Origin: Mariprofundus sp.
GTDB lineage: Bacteria > Pseudomonadota > Zetaproteobacteria > Mariprofundales > Mariprofundaceae
Reading direction: 5' to 3'
NCBI GenBank assembly: GCA_030951065.1
Contig: JAUZQH010000090.1
Span: 1 to 17,591 of the forward strand
DNA length: 17,591 nucleotides
Shown here piece after piece: positions 1 through 8,849 of this stretch. The notes below the pieces were generated by a model. It worked only from the letters and a program-made list of their open reading frames with translations, made no database searches and was not told where the DNA came from. Within the stretch, counting starts at the first letter, position 1; the number at the start of each line of letters is the position of its first letter. Made by a program: the position numbers and the translations under genes.

Positions 1-573
1 AGATCCGACAAAATGCTCAATCAACGTGGCTTCAGCACCCTGCTCCAGCATCACTCCGTTCAACACATGGGCAGTATTATTACTCGCATATATCACATAC
101 AATGGTTTATCGAGTTTAATATTTTCACCAATACATACACACAGGCCATCTTTGGCCAAAGCAGTATTGGCTGCCAAAACACCATTAAATAACGGCGCTG
201 ATTCATCCAGCCTGAACAGACAATGCGCACGTTCATCAGGATCATCAGCCAATAGTTCTGCCAGCGGCAATAATTGTACGCCGTCCGGGATACTGGATTG
301 TTGCGGCTGAAATTCTCCGGCCACAAACACCAGCCGGTAAGCATCCAACCCTTCAATTCCCGGCTTTTCCGATGTGACCGTTTCAGCTGCGGATGGCTTC
401 CACCATGTCTCACCCAATGTAGCTGTCAGGCGTGATATATCTGTATATTTCCAGTCTTCATGATGCCTGTCGGGCAATCCGGCACGGGCAAATATATCAG
501 CAGCCTGTCGGCGCAGAGCCTGCACACTGGCATCACCGGGGAGTGCCGCAATATTCAGAGGTTCGGTATTCAT
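1..573 (-). CDS. sufD: SufD, Fe-S cluster assembly protein (3' end outside window)
   Basis: SufD is the SufB-like scaffold partner in the SufBC2D complex, which builds Fe-S clusters in the cytoplasm and is linked to iron acquisition for the cluster. Only the first 191 codons lie in the window and the frame stays open to base 1; full-length SufD is usually a little over 400 residues. The N-terminal region carries the family-typical stretch [11 protein letters not shown] at residues 38-47, and the segment from about residue 150 begins the beta-helix core. The ATG at 573-571 overlaps the sufC stop as ATGA, so the two genes are probably translationally coupled. It is the last visible gene of the regulator-sufB-sufC-sufD operon; sufS and sufE-type genes may follow off the edge. 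The assignment rests on sequence character and on its position directly after sufC. Confidence 0.93.
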   Translation of the reverse strand, partial: MNTEPLNIAALPGDASVQALRRQAADIFARAGLPDRHHEDWKYTDISRLTATLGETWWKPSAAETVTSEKPGIEGLDAYRLVFVAGEFQPQQSSIPDGVQLLPLAELLADDPDERAHCLFRLDESAPLFNGVLAANTALAKDGLCVCIGENIKLDKPLYVIYASNNTAHVLNGVMLEQGAEATLIEHFVGS

Positions 574-1352
574 ACAGACTTCGCCTGTGCGGATTCAGTG
601 TCGGCAGCTTCTTTTTTCACCCAGTCATAACCGCGAGATTCCAGCTCCAGAGCCAGACTCTTGTCGCCGGACTTGAGAATTTTGCCATCGGCCAGTACAT
701 GCACAAAGTCCGGTTCAATGTAGTCCAGCAAGCGCTGGTAATGCGTCACCATGACTATGGACCGGTCTTCACGGCGCAGGGCATTCACGCCCTGGGCGAC
801 GATGCGCAGGGCATCAATATCCAGTCCTGAATCAGTCTCATCCAGCAGGGCCAGCGAAGGCTCCAGTACGGCCATCTGAAAAATCTCGTTACGTTTCTTC
901 TCGCCACCGGAAAAGCCTTCATTGACGCCGCGCGACAGAAATGACTGATCCAGCTCCACCAGTTTGGCTTTTTCTCTGATCAGTTGCATAAATTCTATGG
1001 CATCCAGTTCCTGTTCACCGTGATGCTTGCGCCTGGCATTGACACCGGCTTTGAGCATATAGGTGTTGTTTACGCCGGGAATCTCAACCGGATACTGGAA
1101 GGCAAGAAAGACGCCTTCCCAGGCACGTTCTTCCGGCTTCATGGCCAGCAAATCCTTACCATGATAGGTCACAGAACCAGCTGTCACCTCATATCCATCG
1201 CGCCCGGCAATGACATTGGCGAGTGTGGACTTGCCGGAACCATTCGGCCCCATAATGGCATGCACTTCACCGGCGCCAATTGAGAGATTGATCCCATTCA
1301 ATATTTTCTTGCCCGCTACGGACACATGTAAATTGTCAACTTTTAGCATCAT
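570..1352 (-). CDS. sufC: SufC, ABC-type ATPase of Fe-S cluster assembly
   Basis: SufC is the cytoplasmic ATPase that binds SufB and SufD and drives conformational change in the scaffold during Fe-S cluster formation. The 260-residue product has every ABC landmark: Walker [10 protein letters not shown] at 35-43, the SufC-type signature FSGGEKKR at 147-154 and Walker [13 protein letters not shown] at 167-178, with catalytic Glu172 and the Asp-rich extension typical of SufC. There is no membrane segment, as expected. Two ATG codons are adjacent (1352 and 1349); AAGGAT lies a few bases upstream, so either may be used. The gene starts 11 nt after the sufB stop and overlaps sufD by 4 nt, so it is co-transcribed with both. 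The length matches the family (about 250 residues). Confidence 0.96.
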   Translation of the reverse strand: MMLKVDNLHVSVAGKKILNGINLSIGAGEVHAIMGPNGSGKSTLANVIAGRDGYEVTAGSVTYHGKDLLAMKPEERAWEGVFLAFQYPVEIPGVNNTYMLKAGVNARRKHHGEQELDAIEFMQLIREKAKLVELDQSFLSRGVNEGFSGGEKKRNEIFQMAVLEPSLALLDETDSGLDIDALRIVAQGVNALRREDRSIVMVTHYQRLLDYIEPDFVHVLADGKILKSGDKSLALELESRGYDWVKKEAADTESAQAKSV

Positions 1353-1363
1353 TCAATCCTTTT

Positions 1364-2830
1364 TTAACCCACTGCGCCTTCAAGGCTGACTTCCATTAAT
1401 CTGTTTGCTTCCACAGCAAACTCCATCGGCAATTCGTTGAACACATCCTTGCAGAAGCCGTTGACGATCATGTTGACGGCATCCTCTTCGGAAATACCGC
1501 GTTGCTGACAGTAAAACAGCTGATCTTCACCGATTTTCGAGGTGGTAGCCTCATGTTCCATGGTGGCAGTCGGATTCTTCACTTCCACATAGGGAAATGT
1601 GTGCGCACCGCATGTATCGCCAATCAGTAACGAATCGCACTGGGTATAATTGCGCGCGCCTTCAGCCGATTTGGCGATACGGACCAGTCCGCGATAAGCC
1701 TGCTGACCGTGGCCGGCGGCAATGCCCTTGGAGACAATGGTGCTCTTGGTGCGCTTGCCGATATGGATCATCTTGGTACCTGTATCGGCTTCCTGACGCA
1801 TCTTGGTCAGAGCCACGGAATAAAATTCACCCACCGAATCATCACCGCGCAATACGCAACTCGGATATTTCCAGGTGATCGCACTGCCGGTTTCAACCTG
1901 TGTCCAACTCACTTTCGAACGATCACCACGGCAATCGGCCCGCTTGGTGACAAAATTATAGATGCCGCCCTTGCCGTTCTCATCACCAGGATACCAGTTC
2001 TGCACGGTGGCATATTTAATCTGCGCATCATCCAGCAAAACCAGTTCCACGACAGCGGCATGCAACTGATTTTCATCACGCTGCGGCGCTGTGCAGCCTT
2101 CGAGGTAGGACACAAAAGCGCCTGCATCGGCAATAATCAGGGTGCGTTCGAACTGGCCGGTATTCATGGCGTTAATGCGGAAATACGTGGATAGTTCCAT
2201 CGGGCAACGCACACCCTTGGGGATATAGACAAACGAACCATCGGTAAATACAGCGGAATTCAATGCGGCATAAAAATTATCCCCGGTAGGCACTACGGTG
2301 CCGAGATACTGTTGCACGAGCTCCGGATGTTCACGCACGGCTTCGGAAATCGGACAGAAAATCACGCCAGCCTCTTTCAACTTTCCCTTGAATGTGGTGG
2401 CAACCGATACCGAGTCGAATACCGCATCGACCGCCACACCGGCCAGCATCTCCTGCTCGCGCAGCGGAATACCCAGCTTTTCATAGGTTTCCAGCAGTTT
2501 GGGATCAACCTCATCCAGGCTCTTGGGGCCATCCTCTTTCGATTTCGGGGCAGAGTAATAGGAAATGGACTGGAAATCGATGGGTTCATAATTTACATGC
2601 GCCCAGTGCGGTTCTGTCATGGTTTGCCAGTGGCGAAATGCTTCCAGACGCCAGTTCAGCAACCATTCAGGTTCATCCTTTTTGGCCGAGATATGGCGAA
2701 TCACATCCTCATTCAGGCCGGGCGGCAGCGTATCCGTCTCAATATCGGTGACAAAGCCGGCTTCATATTCCTGACCGGCAAAGTCTTCCGGCGTAGATTC
2801 TACTACGGGTTTCTGTTTCACATCATTCAT
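1364..2830 (-). CDS. sufB: SufB, Fe-S cluster assembly scaffold
   Basis: SufB is the scaffold subunit of SufBC2D on which the nascent Fe-S cluster is assembled from SufE/SufS-derived sulfur. The product has 488 residues, close to the usual ~490. The C-terminal third has the hallmark run [17 protein letters not shown] beginning at Cys398, followed by [15 protein letters not shown]. By my alignment Cys398 and Glu427 are the counterparts of E. coli SufB Cys405 and Glu434, residues known to matter for cluster assembly. The earlier block [13 protein letters not shown] is also family-typical. The ATG at 2830-2828 overlaps the stop of the upstream regulator as ATGA, indicating coupled translation. 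It is the second gene of the suf operon, and its expression should follow the Rrf2 regulator and the promoter near 3343-3371. Confidence 0.97.
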   Translation of the reverse strand: MNDVKQKPVVESTPEDFAGQEYEAGFVTDIETDTLPPGLNEDVIRHISAKKDEPEWLLNWRLEAFRHWQTMTEPHWAHVNYEPIDFQSISYYSAPKSKEDGPKSLDEVDPKLLETYEKLGIPLREQEMLAGVAVDAVFDSVSVATTFKGKLKEAGVIFCPISEAVREHPELVQQYLGTVVPTGDNFYAALNSAVFTDGSFVYIPKGVRCPMELSTYFRINAMNTGQFERTLIIADAGAFVSYLEGCTAPQRDENQLHAAVVELVLLDDAQIKYATVQNWYPGDENGKGGIYNFVTKRADCRGDRSKVSWTQVETGSAITWKYPSCVLRGDDSVGEFYSVALTKMRQEADTGTKMIHIGKRTKSTIVSKGIAAGHGQQAYRGLVRIAKSAEGARNYTQCDSLLIGDTCGAHTFPYVEVKNPTATMEHEATTSKIGEDQLFYCQQRGISEEDAVNMIVNGFCKDVFNELPMEFAVEANRLMEVSLEGAVG

Positions 2831-3288
2831 GATTGCACCTTCGCAATTGAAATACCGCGCTGCAGGCGAAATACAGGCACAAAATCCTGTTCGGTCATAT
2901 CGGCCAGCGAAATATCCTCAAGCGCCTGACGGACGGCCTGATTGATGCGCTTCCAGTTGTTGCTGGTGGAGCATACATCATGCTGATCGCAGGAGCCGCC
3001 GTCATCGAGATTGCACTCCGTCAGGGCAATCGAGCCTTCAAACACCTTGATGATATCACGCACATTGATATCGGTGGCCGCACGGGTCAGACGATATCCC
3101 CCATGGGCGCCGCGCACGGAATCGAGCATGCCTTGATGCAACAGCATCTGCAGTATTTTACTAACCGTAGGCATCGGGATATGGGTACTGCCAGCCAGTT
3201 CGGCAGCCGAAAAACGTTCCTGCCCGGATGCCGCCATATGCGTCATCAGCAAAATACCGTAATCCGTCAATTTGGTTAATCTGAGCAT
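2827..3288 (-). CDS. Rrf2/IscR-family regulator of the SUF operon
   Basis: The 153-residue product opens with [11 protein letters not shown], characteristic of the SUF-system Rrf2 regulators (the family modelled as the SUF Fe-S assembly regulator, related to IscR). A winged-helix DNA-binding domain covers about residues 1-75, with the wing segment RGAHGGYRL. Three cysteines, Cys92, Cys100 and Cys106, lie where IscR binds its [2Fe-2S] cluster (Cys92/98/104). The IscR fourth ligand His107 aligns with Ser109 here. I chose ATG 3288 over the in-frame GTG at 3324. AGAGGTGG lies just upstream at 3298-3291, the family starts at MLRL, and the GTG would fall next to the predicted transcription start. 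As first gene of the suf operon it probably senses Fe-S status and controls its own promoter. Confidence 0.93.
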   Translation of the reverse strand: MLRLTKLTDYGILLMTHMAASGQERFSAAELAGSTHIPMPTVSKILQMLLHQGMLDSVRGAHGGYRLTRAATDINVRDIIKVFEGSIALTECNLDDGGSCDQHDVCSTSNNWKRINQAVRQALEDISLADMTEQDFVPVFRLQRGISIAKVQS

Positions 3289-3332
3289 GGCCACCTCTGG
3301 CGATAGTGGTAACAAAAAAGCCACTCCAATCT

Positions 3333-3357
3333 ATAGGCGACCATTCTAGTCCGGTTT
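3333..3357 (-). promoter_or_regulatory. Candidate IscR type-1-like operator of the suf operon
   Basis: Read on the minus strand, this 25-base imperfect palindrome agrees at about 20 of 25 positions with the type-1 IscR consensus as I recall it (ATASYYGACT, RWWWY, AGTCRRSTAT). It includes an intact GACT half-site and a GGTC partner separated by five bases. It overlaps the -10 hexamer of the predicted suf promoter, so a bound Rrf2 protein would block transcription. This fits autoregulation by the Rrf2 gene just downstream. The consensus match was made by eye. Confidence 0.55.
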
Positions 3358-3371
3358 ACAATCCGGATCAA
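3343..3371 (-). promoter_or_regulatory. Predicted sigma-70 promoter of the suf operon
   Basis: On the minus strand a -35 hexamer TTGATC (3371-3366) is followed by a 17-base spacer and a -10 hexamer TAGAAT (3348-3343), which differs from the TATAAT consensus at one base. The expected start near 3336 leaves a leader of about 48 nt before the regulator ATG at 3288. An inverted repeat TCCGG/CCGGA lies in the spacer region. It is the only clear promoter on this strand between the kef gene and the suf operon. Confidence 0.55.
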
Positions 3372-3550
3372 TACGGTACAGATTATGGGTATTCTCTGAA
3401 AACAATCCGAATTTGGCTATGAGACAAGTCCGGTGCGCTACTGATGAGGTGTGAATGCTCAGGGTGAGGATTGCCTTTTTAGCAAATTCCCCCTATGGTG
3501 TTAGAGCTTGTTTACATTGATTCTGGCTGTAATGATTCATCGGAGGTGCG

Positions 3551-5227
3551 GTGGAATACAGTTATCTGAATGATATGCTGGTGATGCTGGCTGCAACGGC
3601 GTTAGCCGTGGCGCTGTGTCTGCGCATGCAGTTGTCGCCCATTCTGGCCTATCTCGCTGTCGGGGTGATTGTGGGGCCGTTCGGCACTGGCCTGGTCAGC
3701 GATGTCGAGCATATCAGGTTATTTGCCGAATTCGGGGTCGTATTCCTGCTGTTCTCCATCGGGCTGGAATTTTCCGTAGCGCTGCTCATACGCATGAAAG
3801 CCGCAGTGTTGGGGCTCGGCAGCGCCCAGGTGTGGCTTACTGCGGCAATCACGGCAGCAGTGGCTTTTTTGCTCGGGCTCAGCCCGGAAAGTGCACTGGT
3901 TCTGGGTGGGATCATCGCGATGTCATCGACTGCGCTGGTCACCAAACAACTGGCGGATCAGGCGGAGCTTCACACGCGTCACGGTCGCAACAGTCTGGGG
4001 ATTCTGCTGTTTCAGGATTTGATGGTGGTGCCGTTTCTCATTCTGGTGACCAGCCTGAGCGGTGCAACGACCGATATATCGATGCTGACTGTAGCCATTA
4101 CCCTGAGCGAAGCTGCACTGGCGCTGCTGGTTATCTTTGCTTTCGGCCGCTGGGTACTCAGGCCGTTATTCAGGGAGGTGGCGCGATTCCGCGCCGCCGA
4201 GTTGTTTACATTAACGGTGTTGCTGATCGTGCTCTGCTCGGCATGGGTTACCTACAGTATCGGACTGTCGTTTGAGCTGGGTGCTTTTCTGGCCGGTGTT
4301 ATGCTCAGCGAGACCGAATTCAAACACCAGGTGGAATCAGAAATTCGTCCGTTCAGGGATCTGTTGCTGGGGTTGTTTTTTATCACCATTGGCATGATGC
4401 TGGATACATCCATGCTGCCATCTATCTGGTCGCCGGTGCTGATTCTGCTTGTGGCGCTGATTCTGTTCAAATGCGCCAGCATTGCCCTGTTTTGCCGTCT
4501 GGGCGGCTGGAATAGCGCTGTCTCTCTGCGTACCGGGGTGGTTCTGGCGCATGGCGGCGAGTTCGGTTTTGCTATTCTGATCCTGGCCATGGGTGGCGGC
4601 ATTCTCGGGCCGAATGAGGGGCAGATTGTGCTGGCCGCCATGTTGTTCAGCATGGCTCTGGCACCGATTCTGATCCGCCATAACGGAAAAATCGCAGCAT
4701 TCCTGCTACCACGGTCTACCCAACAGAGCCGCAAGGAAATCAGTGATCGAATTCTGGCTACATCAAGCACTCTGAATCACCACGTCATCGTCTGCGGTTA
4801 TGGCCGGGTTGGCAGACATACCATCGAGTTTCTGATCGGTCAGCGTATTCCATGCATGGCGATTGATCTGGAACCGGAACAGGTACAGCGCGGCATGGAA
4901 GCAAAACGACCGGTCTCCTACGGTGATGCGGGCAGCCTGTCCTTGCTGCGCGCCTGTGGGCTGGTGCGCGCATCTGCACTGGTCATCAGCATGATCGATT
5001 TCAATACGGCCATGAAAATCATTACCAGGGTGCGCTCCGTGGATAGCAAATTACCGATCATTGTCAGAACACGAAAGGAAATGCACCTGTATCAACTCTA
5101 TCAGGCCGGCGCAACAGAAGTGATTGCGGATACGTTTGGCAGCGATCAGATGATCACAGCCGAGATACTGGCACGATCAGGAATCCGGACTTCCGGGGCT
5201 ATAGACAGAGACAGGCCGGATGCCTAA
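3551..5227 (+). CDS. CPA2 (Kef-type) monovalent cation:proton antiporter with RCK/TrkA-N domain
   Basis: This inner-membrane antiporter of the CPA2/KefB-KefC family has 558 residues. Residues 1 to about 385 form a hydrophobic transporter domain with many membrane helices, including the conserved LLFQD segment (Gln155-Asp156) and HGGEFGF in a late helix. A cytoplasmic TrkA-N/RCK domain follows, with the nucleotide-binding motif GYGRVG at 416-421 after the strand HHVIVC. It probably exchanges K+ or Na+ for H+ under control of a bound nucleotide or adduct. No RCK-C domain is evident. The start is GTG at 3551, preceded by GGAGGT at 3542-3547. The gene is divergent from the suf operon and its TAA overlaps the convergent CaCA stop by two bases. 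A weak promoter (TTGCCT 3471, TATGGT 3494, 17-base spacer) is possible. Whether it is a true glutathione-gated KefB/C cannot be said; the KefF partner is absent. Confidence 0.88.
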   Translation: MEYSYLNDMLVMLAATALAVALCLRMQLSPILAYLAVGVIVGPFGTGLVSDVEHIRLFAEFGVVFLLFSIGLEFSVALLIRMKAAVLGLGSAQVWLTAAITAAVAFLLGLSPESALVLGGIIAMSSTALVTKQLADQAELHTRHGRNSLGILLFQDLMVVPFLILVTSLSGATTDISMLTVAITLSEAALALLVIFAFGRWVLRPLFREVARFRAAELFTLTVLLIVLCSAWVTYSIGLSFELGAFLAGVMLSETEFKHQVESEIRPFRDLLLGLFFITIGMMLDTSMLPSIWSPVLILLVALILFKCASIALFCRLGGWNSAVSLRTGVVLAHGGEFGFAILILAMGGGILGPNEGQIVLAAMLFSMALAPILIRHNGKIAAFLLPRSTQQSRKEISDRILATSSTLNHHVIVCGYGRVGRHTIEFLIGQRIPCMAIDLEPEQVQRGMEAKRPVSYGDAGSLSLLRACGLVRASALVISMIDFNTAMKIITRVRSVDSKLPIIVRTRKEMHLYQLYQAGATEVIADTFGSDQMITAEILARSGIRTSGAIDRDRPDA

Positions 5228-6195
5228 GCCTGCAAAAAAAGCAGATACAGATAAGCGGCAAAGCCGCTCAGCAACAATGCGCCTTCGAAGCGATTGACTT
5301 TCCCCAGTTTTAAACCGAATGAGACCATAAACAGGGCAATGGTAAAACCCAGCATGATCGGAAAGTCACGTAATAATGCCGGCGCAGCAAATGTACCGGG
5401 GTAAATCAGTGCCGGCATAGCCAGCACCGCCAGCAGGTTGAACATGTTCGAACCGATGACATTGCCGATTGCCATATCCGCTTCGCCTTTCAGTGCACTG
5501 GTAATTGATGCGACCAGCTCCGGCAGGCTGGTACCAATCGCCACAATGGTTAAGCCGATCACCAGATCACTGACGCCGAGCGCATGAGCGACTTCCACTG
5601 CGCCCCATACCACCATGCGGGAACTGGCCATGAGCACCAACAAACCGACCAGGAACCAGAAAACGGATTGTCGCATACTCATTTGATCCGGAATGGATTC
5701 CGTGAATTCCTGTACCAGAGGATCATGCCTGTCCTTCAGTCCGATACGGGCAATCCAGATCAGCATGAACACAAGCCCTGCAAGCAGCATCAGTCCATCC
5801 ATAAAATCCAGTTCACCATCAGACATCAGTGCGAATGCAAACGCAGTCACCAGAAACAGCACCGGCATTTCCCTGCGCAATGTCATGGCTTGCACAGCCA
5901 GCGGCATGATTAATGCCGTAAGCCCCAGCACCAGGCCGATATTGGCAATATTGGAGCCCAGTGCATTGCCGATACCGAGATCACGATTGCCATCCAGAGC
6001 TGCCATGGCAGCAACAATCATTTCAGGTAGTGAGGTGCCGATGCTGACAATCGTCAATCCGATCACCATCGGCGGCACGCGCAGGTTTCTGGCTACAGAC
6101 GAAGCCCCGTCGACAAAACGGTCAGCACTCCAGACCAGCAACAGAATGCCGGTCAGAATCGCAGCAACAGGCCATAATATGTCAGGAACCGGCAT
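5224..6195 (-). CDS. CaCA-family Na+/Ca2+ antiporter (YrbG-like)
   Basis: The 323-residue inner-membrane protein has the internal duplication that defines the CaCA superfamily. The two inverted alpha-repeats have matching motifs: GTSLPE at 53-58 and again at 221-226, each followed by GN-x2-GSN at 76-82 and 244-250. The acidic residues Glu58 and Glu226 and the GSN asparagines form the cation site in solved homologues. About ten membrane segments are visible, with a polar loop near 155-175 between the halves. Length and layout match bacterial YrbG-type exchangers, so it probably exports Ca2+ (or a related ion) against Na+ or K+. The ATG at 6195 lies 18 nt after the purC stop with only a weak ribosome site, which suggests an operon with purC. 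It ends tail-to-tail with the upstream kef gene. Confidence 0.9.
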   Translation of the reverse strand: MPVPDILWPVAAILTGILLLVWSADRFVDGASSVARNLRVPPMVIGLTIVSIGTSLPEMIVAAMAALDGNRDLGIGNALGSNIANIGLVLGLTALIMPLAVQAMTLRREMPVLFLVTAFAFALMSDGELDFMDGLMLLAGLVFMLIWIARIGLKDRHDPLVQEFTESIPDQMSMRQSVFWFLVGLLVLMASSRMVVWGAVEVAHALGVSDLVIGLTIVAIGTSLPELVASITSALKGEADMAIGNVIGSNMFNLLAVLAMPALIYPGTFAAPALLRDFPIMLGFTIALFMVSFGLKLGKVNRFEGALLLSGFAAYLYLLFLQA

Positions 6196-6213
6196 GGATA
6201 TGATCTGCCTGGA

Positions 6214-7104
6214 TTAAGCCGGACCGGTCAGGCGCTCCAGCGCTTCTCGGTATTTTTCCGCCGTTCTGTTTTTAATACTGTCCGGCAGTTCAGGTGCGGG
6301 CGCTTTTTTATCCCAGTCCTGTGTTTCCAGCCAGTCACGAACAATTTGTTTATCAAAGCTGGGCGGGCTGATGCCGGGCTGATATTCCGATACCGGCCAG
6401 AAACGTGAGGAGTCCGGTGTCAGCACTTCATCAATTAAATGGAGCGTATTATCCTTATCAAGGCCGAATTCAAATTTGGTATCGGCAATGATGATACCTT
6501 TCTCCAGTGCGAAAGCCGCAGCTTCCTGATACAGAGACAGGCTGATACGGCGAACCTGATCGGCCAGTTCGCTACCGATCAGATCACACATACGCCGGAA
6601 ATCGATATTTTCATCATGTTCGCCGGCATCGGCTTTGGTCGAGGGGGTAAAAATCGGTTGCGGCAACTTATCGGCCAACCGCAGCCCTGAGGGCAGTTCG
6701 ATGCCACAGACGGAGCCCTGCTTCTGATATTCTTTCCAGCCGGAGCCGATCAGATAACCACGCACAATGGCTTCAATCGGTAGCGGTTTGAGGCGCTTCA
6801 CGACAATCGCATGCGATGCCACGCGCCGGCGCTCTTCGGGATCGGGAATGGCCTCTTCCAACGGCATATCGGATACCTGATTGGCTACAATATGGGATAA
6901 TTTGTTAAACCAGAAAGCGGATACGGCATTCAACACCGCACCCTTGCCGGGAATAGGGGTCGGCAGAATCACATCAAAAGCTGACAGGCGATCGGTGGTG
7001 ACAATCAGGATATGATCATCATCAATTTCATACATATCGCGTACTTTGCCGCTGTGCAGCAGCTTCAGGCAGCTAATCTCGGCATGCATCATGGGAGAAG
7101 ACAT
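6214..7104 (-). CDS. purC: Phosphoribosylaminoimidazole-succinocarboxamide (SAICAR) synthase
   Basis: PurC joins CAIR and aspartate with ATP to make SAICAR in de novo purine synthesis, in the cytoplasm. The 296-residue product shows the family signatures in order: [10 protein letters not shown] near the N terminus (ATP-binding loop), [19 protein letters not shown], the [14 protein letters not shown] block, IFTPSTKAD and the later DTKFEFGLD. The length fits the longer PurC class rather than the ~237-residue short form. The start at 7104 is set by AAGGAG five bases upstream of ATG. The gene is followed closely by the CaCA antiporter gene and is divergent from the Kef-gloA pair, sharing a 161-bp intergenic region. 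No purine operator or riboswitch is recognisable there. Confidence 0.97.
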   Translation of the reverse strand: MSSPMMHAEISCLKLLHSGKVRDMYEIDDDHILIVTTDRLSAFDVILPTPIPGKGAVLNAVSAFWFNKLSHIVANQVSDMPLEEAIPDPEERRRVASHAIVVKRLKPLPIEAIVRGYLIGSGWKEYQKQGSVCGIELPSGLRLADKLPQPIFTPSTKADAGEHDENIDFRRMCDLIGSELADQVRRISLSLYQEAAAFALEKGIIIADTKFEFGLDKDNTLHLIDEVLTPDSSRFWPVSEYQPGISPPSFDKQIVRDWLETQDWDKKAPAPELPDSIKNRTAEKYREALERLTGPA

Positions 7105-7265
7105 CGGGGCTCCTTGAATAAACGTAGGCGACGAAAAATGCCCGAAGTGAATTCATCACACAAGCTATGCCCGGTTTCGGATCGATTACATGCAGACGGA
7201 AGTCCGGCAATGCGATAGATTTTGCTCCCGATATTCCGTACTACAGCGACGAAAAAGGAATAACA

Positions 7266-8444
7266 ATGCATCTGGATCCCATGATGATGAATGTCACGAT
7301 TGTATTATCGGTAGCACTGGCTATCGGTTATCTGGCCGTGCGTGTGGGCTTGCCGATTGTCGTGGCCTATATCATTTCCGGCATCATGCTCGGGCCATCG
7401 GTTCTGGGCATTATCAATGATCAGGAAACGGTCACCCGCGCGGGTGAAATCGGCGTGGTGATGTTACTGTTTTTTGTGGGCATGGAAGTATCCATTCCCA
7501 ATTTGATGAAGCGCTGGCGTATCGCCGTGATTGGCACGGCCATCCAGATTGCAATCAGTGTCGTGGTATGTCTGGGGCTGGTATGGGCCTTTCAGCTGCC
7601 CGCCAATCTCGGCATTCTTTTCGGCTTTATGGTTTCACTCTCCAGTACAGCGGTGGTGCTCAAGGAATTACAGGATGCCGGTGAAATGGATGCACCATTC
7701 GGCCAGAATGCCGTTGGCGTACTGCTGGTGCAGGATATGGCCATTGTACCCATGATGATTATTCTGAGCCTGATCGGGGATAATGAAATCCATGCATCCG
7801 AATTACTCAAACAGGTCATCGGTGGTGTGATTTTGCTGTCCATTGCCATTTATCTGATTAAAACGGGCATGTTGCATATCCCTCAGTTCCTCAAGGGGAG
7901 TGTGGAAAAGCGGGTGTTACTCGGGCTGCTTCTCTGCCTGTCTGCAGCCACGCTGACATCATGGCTGGGCCTGTCCCCCGGTCTTGGTGCATTTCTGGCC
8001 GGTATGGTACTGGCATCAAGTGATCAGTCCGACTGGATCCATGAACATCTGGAGTCGGTATATGTAATTTTCGTGATGATTTTCTTCCTGTCTGTCGGCA
8101 TGATGGTGGATACGAATTATCTGATGGCTCACCTGCCGCTGGTGATCGGCGCGACCGCAGTGGTGTTTTTGTTTAATGCCGGCGTGAATGTATTTGTGAT
8201 GCGCGCACTCGGCGAGAGTTGGGGCATGGCCCTGATCACCGGCGGATTGCTGAGTCAGATTGGGGAGTTTTCATTCCTGCTGGCCTCGGTCGGAATGTTT
8301 GCCGGCATTCTCAGCCGGGACCTGCACGAGTTGACGGTTATCGTGATTGCCATGACCTTGCTGTTCAGCCCCGTCTGGATGATGATGACCAAATGGCTGG
8401 CAAGACAACAGGGGCTGTTGCCCGACAGGCCGGGAATCCAGTGA
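7266..8444 (+). CDS. CPA2 (Kef-type) cation:proton antiporter, transport domain only
   Basis: The 392-residue protein is a second CPA2-family antiporter, almost entirely hydrophobic, with about 12 membrane segments. Its family features are VAYIISGIMLGPS near residues 30-42, the GVLLVQD segment with Gln156-Asp157, LGAFLAGMVLASS and the late helix QIGEFSFLL. It stops after the last helix: unlike KefB/KefC, and unlike the antiporter at 3551-5227, there is no RCK/TrkA-N domain. I chose ATG 7266, preceded by AAGGAA, over an upstream in-frame start at 7167 whose extra 33 residues look non-coding and would cover the intergenic region. The glyoxalase I gene follows 17 nt downstream, so the two are probably one transcript ending at the 8850-8889 hairpin. 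The transported ion (K+ or Na+) is not evident. Confidence 0.86.
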   Translation: MHLDPMMMNVTIVLSVALAIGYLAVRVGLPIVVAYIISGIMLGPSVLGIINDQETVTRAGEIGVVMLLFFVGMEVSIPNLMKRWRIAVIGTAIQIAISVVVCLGLVWAFQLPANLGILFGFMVSLSSTAVVLKELQDAGEMDAPFGQNAVGVLLVQDMAIVPMMIILSLIGDNEIHASELLKQVIGGVILLSIAIYLIKTGMLHIPQFLKGSVEKRVLLGLLLCLSAATLTSWLGLSPGLGAFLAGMVLASSDQSDWIHEHLESVYVIFVMIFFLSVGMMVDTNYLMAHLPLVIGATAVVFLFNAGVNVFVMRALGESWGMALITGGLLSQIGEFSFLLASVGMFAGILSRDLHELTVIVIAMTLLFSPVWMMMTKWLARQQGLLPDRPGIQ

Positions 8445-8461
8445 AAACGGAGTAAGTTACG

Positions 8462-8848
8462 ATGCGTTTATTGCATACCATGATTCGAGTCAGTGATCTG
8501 GAAAAATCGATTGATTTCTATACCCGCATTATGGGCATGCGGCTGTTGCGGCGTAAGGACTATCCCGGCGGCAGGTTTACACTGGCTTTTGTCGGTTATG
8601 GTGATGAAGCGGATACGGCAGTCATTGAATTAACCTGGAACTGGGACACCACCTCTTATGATCTTGGCAATGCTTTTGGCCATATCGCCATTGCTGTAGA
8701 TGATATCTATACGGTATGTGACCGTATACGTTGCGATGGTGGTGTTATCAGCCGGGAACCCGGCCCGATGAAACACGGGAATACGGTTATTGCCTTTGTC
8801 CGCGATCCCGATGGTTACGCCATTGAATTGATAGAAAAACAGGGATAA
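8462..8848 (+). CDS. gloA: Lactoylglutathione lyase (glyoxalase I)
   Basis: GloA converts the hemithioacetal of methylglyoxal and glutathione to S-lactoylglutathione in the cytoplasm. The 128-residue VOC-fold protein has all four metal ligands at the positions known from E. coli GloA (His5, Glu56, His74, Glu122), carried in MRLLHTMIRV, AVIELTWNW, FGHIAIAVDD and DPDGYAIELIE. The length and the absence of the extra loops of Zn-type eukaryotic enzymes suggest a Ni/Co-type bacterial enzyme. GGAG lies nine bases before the ATG. It sits 17 nt after a Kef-type antiporter gene in one probable operon. This is notable because S-lactoylglutathione, its product, modulates KefB in enterobacteria. A bidirectional terminator begins two bases after the stop codon. 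Confidence 0.95.
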   Translation: MRLLHTMIRVSDLEKSIDFYTRIMGMRLLRRKDYPGGRFTLAFVGYGDEADTAVIELTWNWDTTSYDLGNAFGHIAIAVDDIYTVCDRIRCDGGVISREPGPMKHGNTVIAFVRDPDGYAIELIEKQG

Positions 8849-8849
8849 A

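Noticed and set aside
2312..2929. 205-codon open frame on the plus strand
   Set aside because: Antisense to sufB and the end of the Rrf2 gene, both firmly identified; its product resembles no protein I know.
3289..3324. Upstream GTG start for the Rrf2 regulator
   Set aside because: The extra 12 residues are not family-like, and the ATG at 3288 has a much better ribosome site and the conserved [11 protein letters not shown] start.
3441..3460. CTGATGAG resembling a hammerhead ribozyme core
   Set aside because: No GAAA segment and no flanking helices at the needed places, so the match to the 8-base core is chance.
7128..7256. Direct repeat GCGACGAAAAA at 7128-7138 and 7246-7256 in the purC/kef intergenic region
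   Set aside because: Eleven bases, two copies, one near each gene start, no symmetry and no promoter context that would make a regulator site convincing.
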